Shown: positions 62,302-64,000 of the stretch, piece after piece
Numbering within the stretch: position 1 is the stretch's first letter
Layout of the letters: the number at the start of each line of letters is the position of its first letter
Origin: DAOUEX01 sp034430235
GTDB lineage: Bacteria > Chloroflexota > Anaerolineae > UBA2200
DNA: 64,000 bases
NCBI GenBank assembly: GCA_964478075.1
Contig: CAYZGO010000020.1
Coordinates: forward strand, 1-64,000
Direction of reading: 5' to 3'
The notes under the pieces: generated by a model
What the model was told of the DNA's origin: nothing
Databases searched by the model: none
Seen by the model: the letters and a program-made list of their open reading frames with translations, nothing else
Position numbers and translations under genes: made by a program

Positions 62302-63368
62302 TTCTCTTGTTCCGTTGTCTTACTCTTGAATACCGCTTGCAGCTTCGAGAGTAACCACTTCCAGGAGAACTCCTTGGAACCCATGATTCCTCTCCGATAG
62401 AAGAGAATGATCATCACGAAAAGGATGGAAATCACCAGCATCCTCGTGCCTGGATGTCCTCGGATAGTCGTACCTAGAATTCGGATTGCCGTCGTGGGGG
62501 TATCGAGGGGCCGCAATAGCTCTGCCAGGCCAACATAGATTATCGAACCAATGATGCTCCCTGTCAAGCTTCCCATCCCACCCATTACAGTAACGATCAA
62601 AATCTGGTAAGACAGGAGGAAGGTGAAGGCATTTGGATCTGTGCTGCATATCAAGTGGGCCCAGAGCACACCGCCCAATCCAGCAAACAGAGAGGCAATG
62701 GTGAAAGCCAGCAGTTTGTGATGAAAAACGCTTATTCCTATGGTCTCGGCTGCAACCTCGTCCTCGCGTATAGCCTTAAAGGCCCTCCCATAGCTGCTGT
62801 CCCCCAACTTCTTGACGATGAAGATGGCGAAGGCCAAGCATCCCCAACTCCACAGAAGGGTCGTATATGCGGGGACCGCCTTTACTCCCAGCGCGCCATT
62901 GGTTATCGAATACAGATTCATGATGAATACTCTGATGACCTCGGCGAAACCGAGGGTAACGATGGCCATATAGTCGCCATGGAGTTGCAGTGCAGGGAAG
63001 CCCATCAAGAAGCCAAAAAGGGTAGCTGCCAGGGTAGCCACAACTAGTGACGGCGCAAAGGGCCACTGAATGACGCTTATAGGCCAAATCGGAGGTTCGA
63101 TCATGAAGAATTTGGCCTTCTTAACCACGGACACAGTCAACAAGGACGAAGCATAAGCCCCGATAGCAATGATCCCTGCATGGCCAAGGGAGAACTGTCC
63201 GGTGTAGCCGTAGATCAGGTTTAGCGATACGGCCCAGATGGCATTAATGGCAATGAGATTCAATATCCTGCACTTGTAGGGATCCAGGTTCTTCTCGGCC
63301 CACGACAGGAGCATGAAAACAATCAGCAAGCCTACTGCCGTTAGTATCCTTCCGGTTGCCTTTCTCAT
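62298..63368 (-). CDS. livM: Branched-chain amino acid type ABC transporter permease LivM
   Basis: This 356-residue permease has about ten hydrophobic segments. The LivM hallmark LIYGYTGQFSLGHAGIIAIG follows the first helices and FKAIREDEVAAETIGI is the cytoplasmic EAA-like loop. It begins 4 nt after the livH stop, overlapping regulatory signals in the operon livH-livM-livG-livF. No liv substrate-binding protein gene lies in the window. Confidence 0.93.
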   Translation of the reverse strand: MRKATGRILTAVGLLIVFMLLSWAEKNLDPYKCRILNLIAINAIWAVSLNLIYGYTGQFSLGHAGIIAIGAYASSLLTVSVVKKAKFFMIEPPIWPISVIQWPFAPSLVVATLAATLFGFLMGFPALQLHGDYMAIVTLGFAEVIRVFIMNLYSITNGALGVKAVPAYTTLLWSWGCLAFAIFIVKKLGDSSYGRAFKAIREDEVAAETIGISVFHHKLLAFTIASLFAGLGGVLWAHLICSTDPNAFTFLLSYQILIVTVMGGMGSLTGSIIGSIIYVGLAELLRPLDTPTTAIRILGTTIRGHPGTRMLVISILFVMIILFYRRGIMGSKEFSWKWLLSKLQAVFKSKTTEQEK

Positions 63369-63372
63369 GGTA

Positions 63373-64000
63373 TCACGCCTTCTCTTCTACCATCTTACCA
63401 AGTAAGCCGCTGGGCTTTAAGAGAAGAACCAGAATCAAGGCCGAGTAGGCGATAGCGTACTTGTAGCCCGATATCCCGGGCAAAAAGGCGACGATCATGA
63501 TTTCACCTATACCTAGGAGGAAGCCACCCAACATGGCCCCGGGAATGCTCCCGATCCCTCCCAGGACAGCAGCGATGAAGCACTTTAGGCCGGGTACCAC
63601 ACCCATATCAGGGACCAGCGCAGGGAACTTTATGCTCCAGGTAATAGCGCCAACCGCCGCCAATGCAGAGCCAATGGCGAAAGTGAAGGAGATAACGCGG
63701 TCGATGTTAATGCCCATCAACCTGGCAATCTCGATATCCCGCGATACTGCCCTCATAGCTCGGCCCATTTTCGTCCTGTACGCCAGGTAGAACGTGACGA
63801 CCAGCGCGGCAAGTGAAATCACGATAGTGAAGAGAGTGAGGCTTAGGAAGCGGATGCTGCCGACACTCCATTGCTTAGCGAACACCGATGGGCGAGGGAA
63901 TCCCTTGGCTATCCCTGAAAAAAGCAAGAAACCAACGTTCTGCAGCAGCATAGACACCCCGATAGCAGACAGGAGTGTTGAGATCTTTGGTGCATCCCGG
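63373..64000 (-). CDS. livH: Branched-chain amino acid type ABC transporter permease LivH (5' end outside window)
   Basis: The frame runs off the right edge: codons upstream of an internal ATG at 63957 continue the LivH pattern (DAPKISTLLSAIGVSMLLQN), so the gene starts beyond 64000. The visible 208 residues include the loop motif MGRAMRAVSRDIEIARLMGI and the conserved GLKCFIAAVLGGIGSIPGAM region. It forms the membrane channel with LivM. Confidence 0.93.
   Translation of the reverse strand, partial: RDAPKISTLLSAIGVSMLLQNVGFLLFSGIAKGFPRPSVFAKQWSVGSIRFLSLTLFTIVISLAALVVTFYLAYRTKMGRAMRAVSRDIEIARLMGINIDRVISFTFAIGSALAAVGAITWSIKFPALVPDMGVVPGLKCFIAAVLGGIGSIPGAMLGGFLLGIGEIMIVAFLPGISGYKYAIAYSALILVLLLKPSGLLGKMVEEKA

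Overview
The window looks like chromosomal DNA from a Chloroflexota (Anaerolineae-like) bacterium. This is inferred from gene content only: membrane glycosyltransferases with C-terminal beta-sandwich modules, large secreted proteins with TPTPT linkers and DUF11 repeats, a secreted protein ending in an LPIIMR-type motif, Rex, a CIRCE-controlled groESL operon and a T-box leader. Translation signals are mixed. Many genes have strong AGGAGG-type sites with ATG, GTG or TTG starts, while a few have a -10 box about 7 nt before the start codon and so look leaderless.

Layout. 1-5.9 kb: end of an unknown gene, groEL/groES with a perfect CIRCE and sigma-A-type promoter, a PpiC foldase lipoprotein, an orphan CooC-type ATPase, a metallo-beta-lactamase-fold hydrolase and a TPR lipoprotein. 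6.2-8.9 kb: a P2A-type calcium ATPase with foreign-looking codon use. 9.3-12.8 kb: an M16 peptidase, tRNA-Val(GAC) followed by a broken alcohol dehydrogenase start, and a cyclic-nucleotide-domain membrane protein with duplicated PH-like domains. 13-17.9 kb: a complete BMP-type nucleoside ABC importer. 18-18.5 kb: an MNT antitoxin gene with a truncated HEPN partner. 18.6-21.5 kb: DUF4349 lipoprotein, phosphoesterase, alpha/beta hydrolase. 21.5-23.3 kb: probable oriC and dnaA. 23.9-32.2 kb: extracytoplasmic glycoside-hydrolase-like proteins and threonine synthase. 32.4-35.4 kb: murA, mreB, rex. 35.7-38.4 kb: efflux adaptor and MacB-type permease. 38.5-46.9 kb: a glycosyltransferase island, closed by a degenerate second copy of the permease 3' end. 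47.1-53.7 kb: a 2183-residue subtilase with kelch, nidogen-like and DUF11 repeats. 53.7-56.8 kb: tRNA-Ala, T-box leader and leuS. 57-58.9 kb: xseA, xseB, DUF212. 59-64 kb: a metallo-hydrolase, decayed sequence with a MITE-like element, and livF-livG-livM-livH, the last cut by the window end.

The most unusual structure is at 53.75-54.35 kb. A full T-box leader for leuS (specifier CTC = Leu, T-box TGGT, intrinsic terminator) contains an intact tRNA-Ala(GGC) gene between its stem III region and its antiterminator. A second tRNA-Ala(CGC) lies just upstream, behind the only promoter I can see. Cutting out the embedded tRNA would separate the sensor half of the riboswitch from the switch half. Other points of note are the duplicated permease 3' fragment bounding the glycosyltransferase island, a GH18-like domain with its acidic catalytic motif erased, a toxin-antitoxin pair with a truncated toxin, an oriC-like DnaA-box cluster touching the dnaA stop codon, and two blocks rich in AGA/AGG arginine codons.
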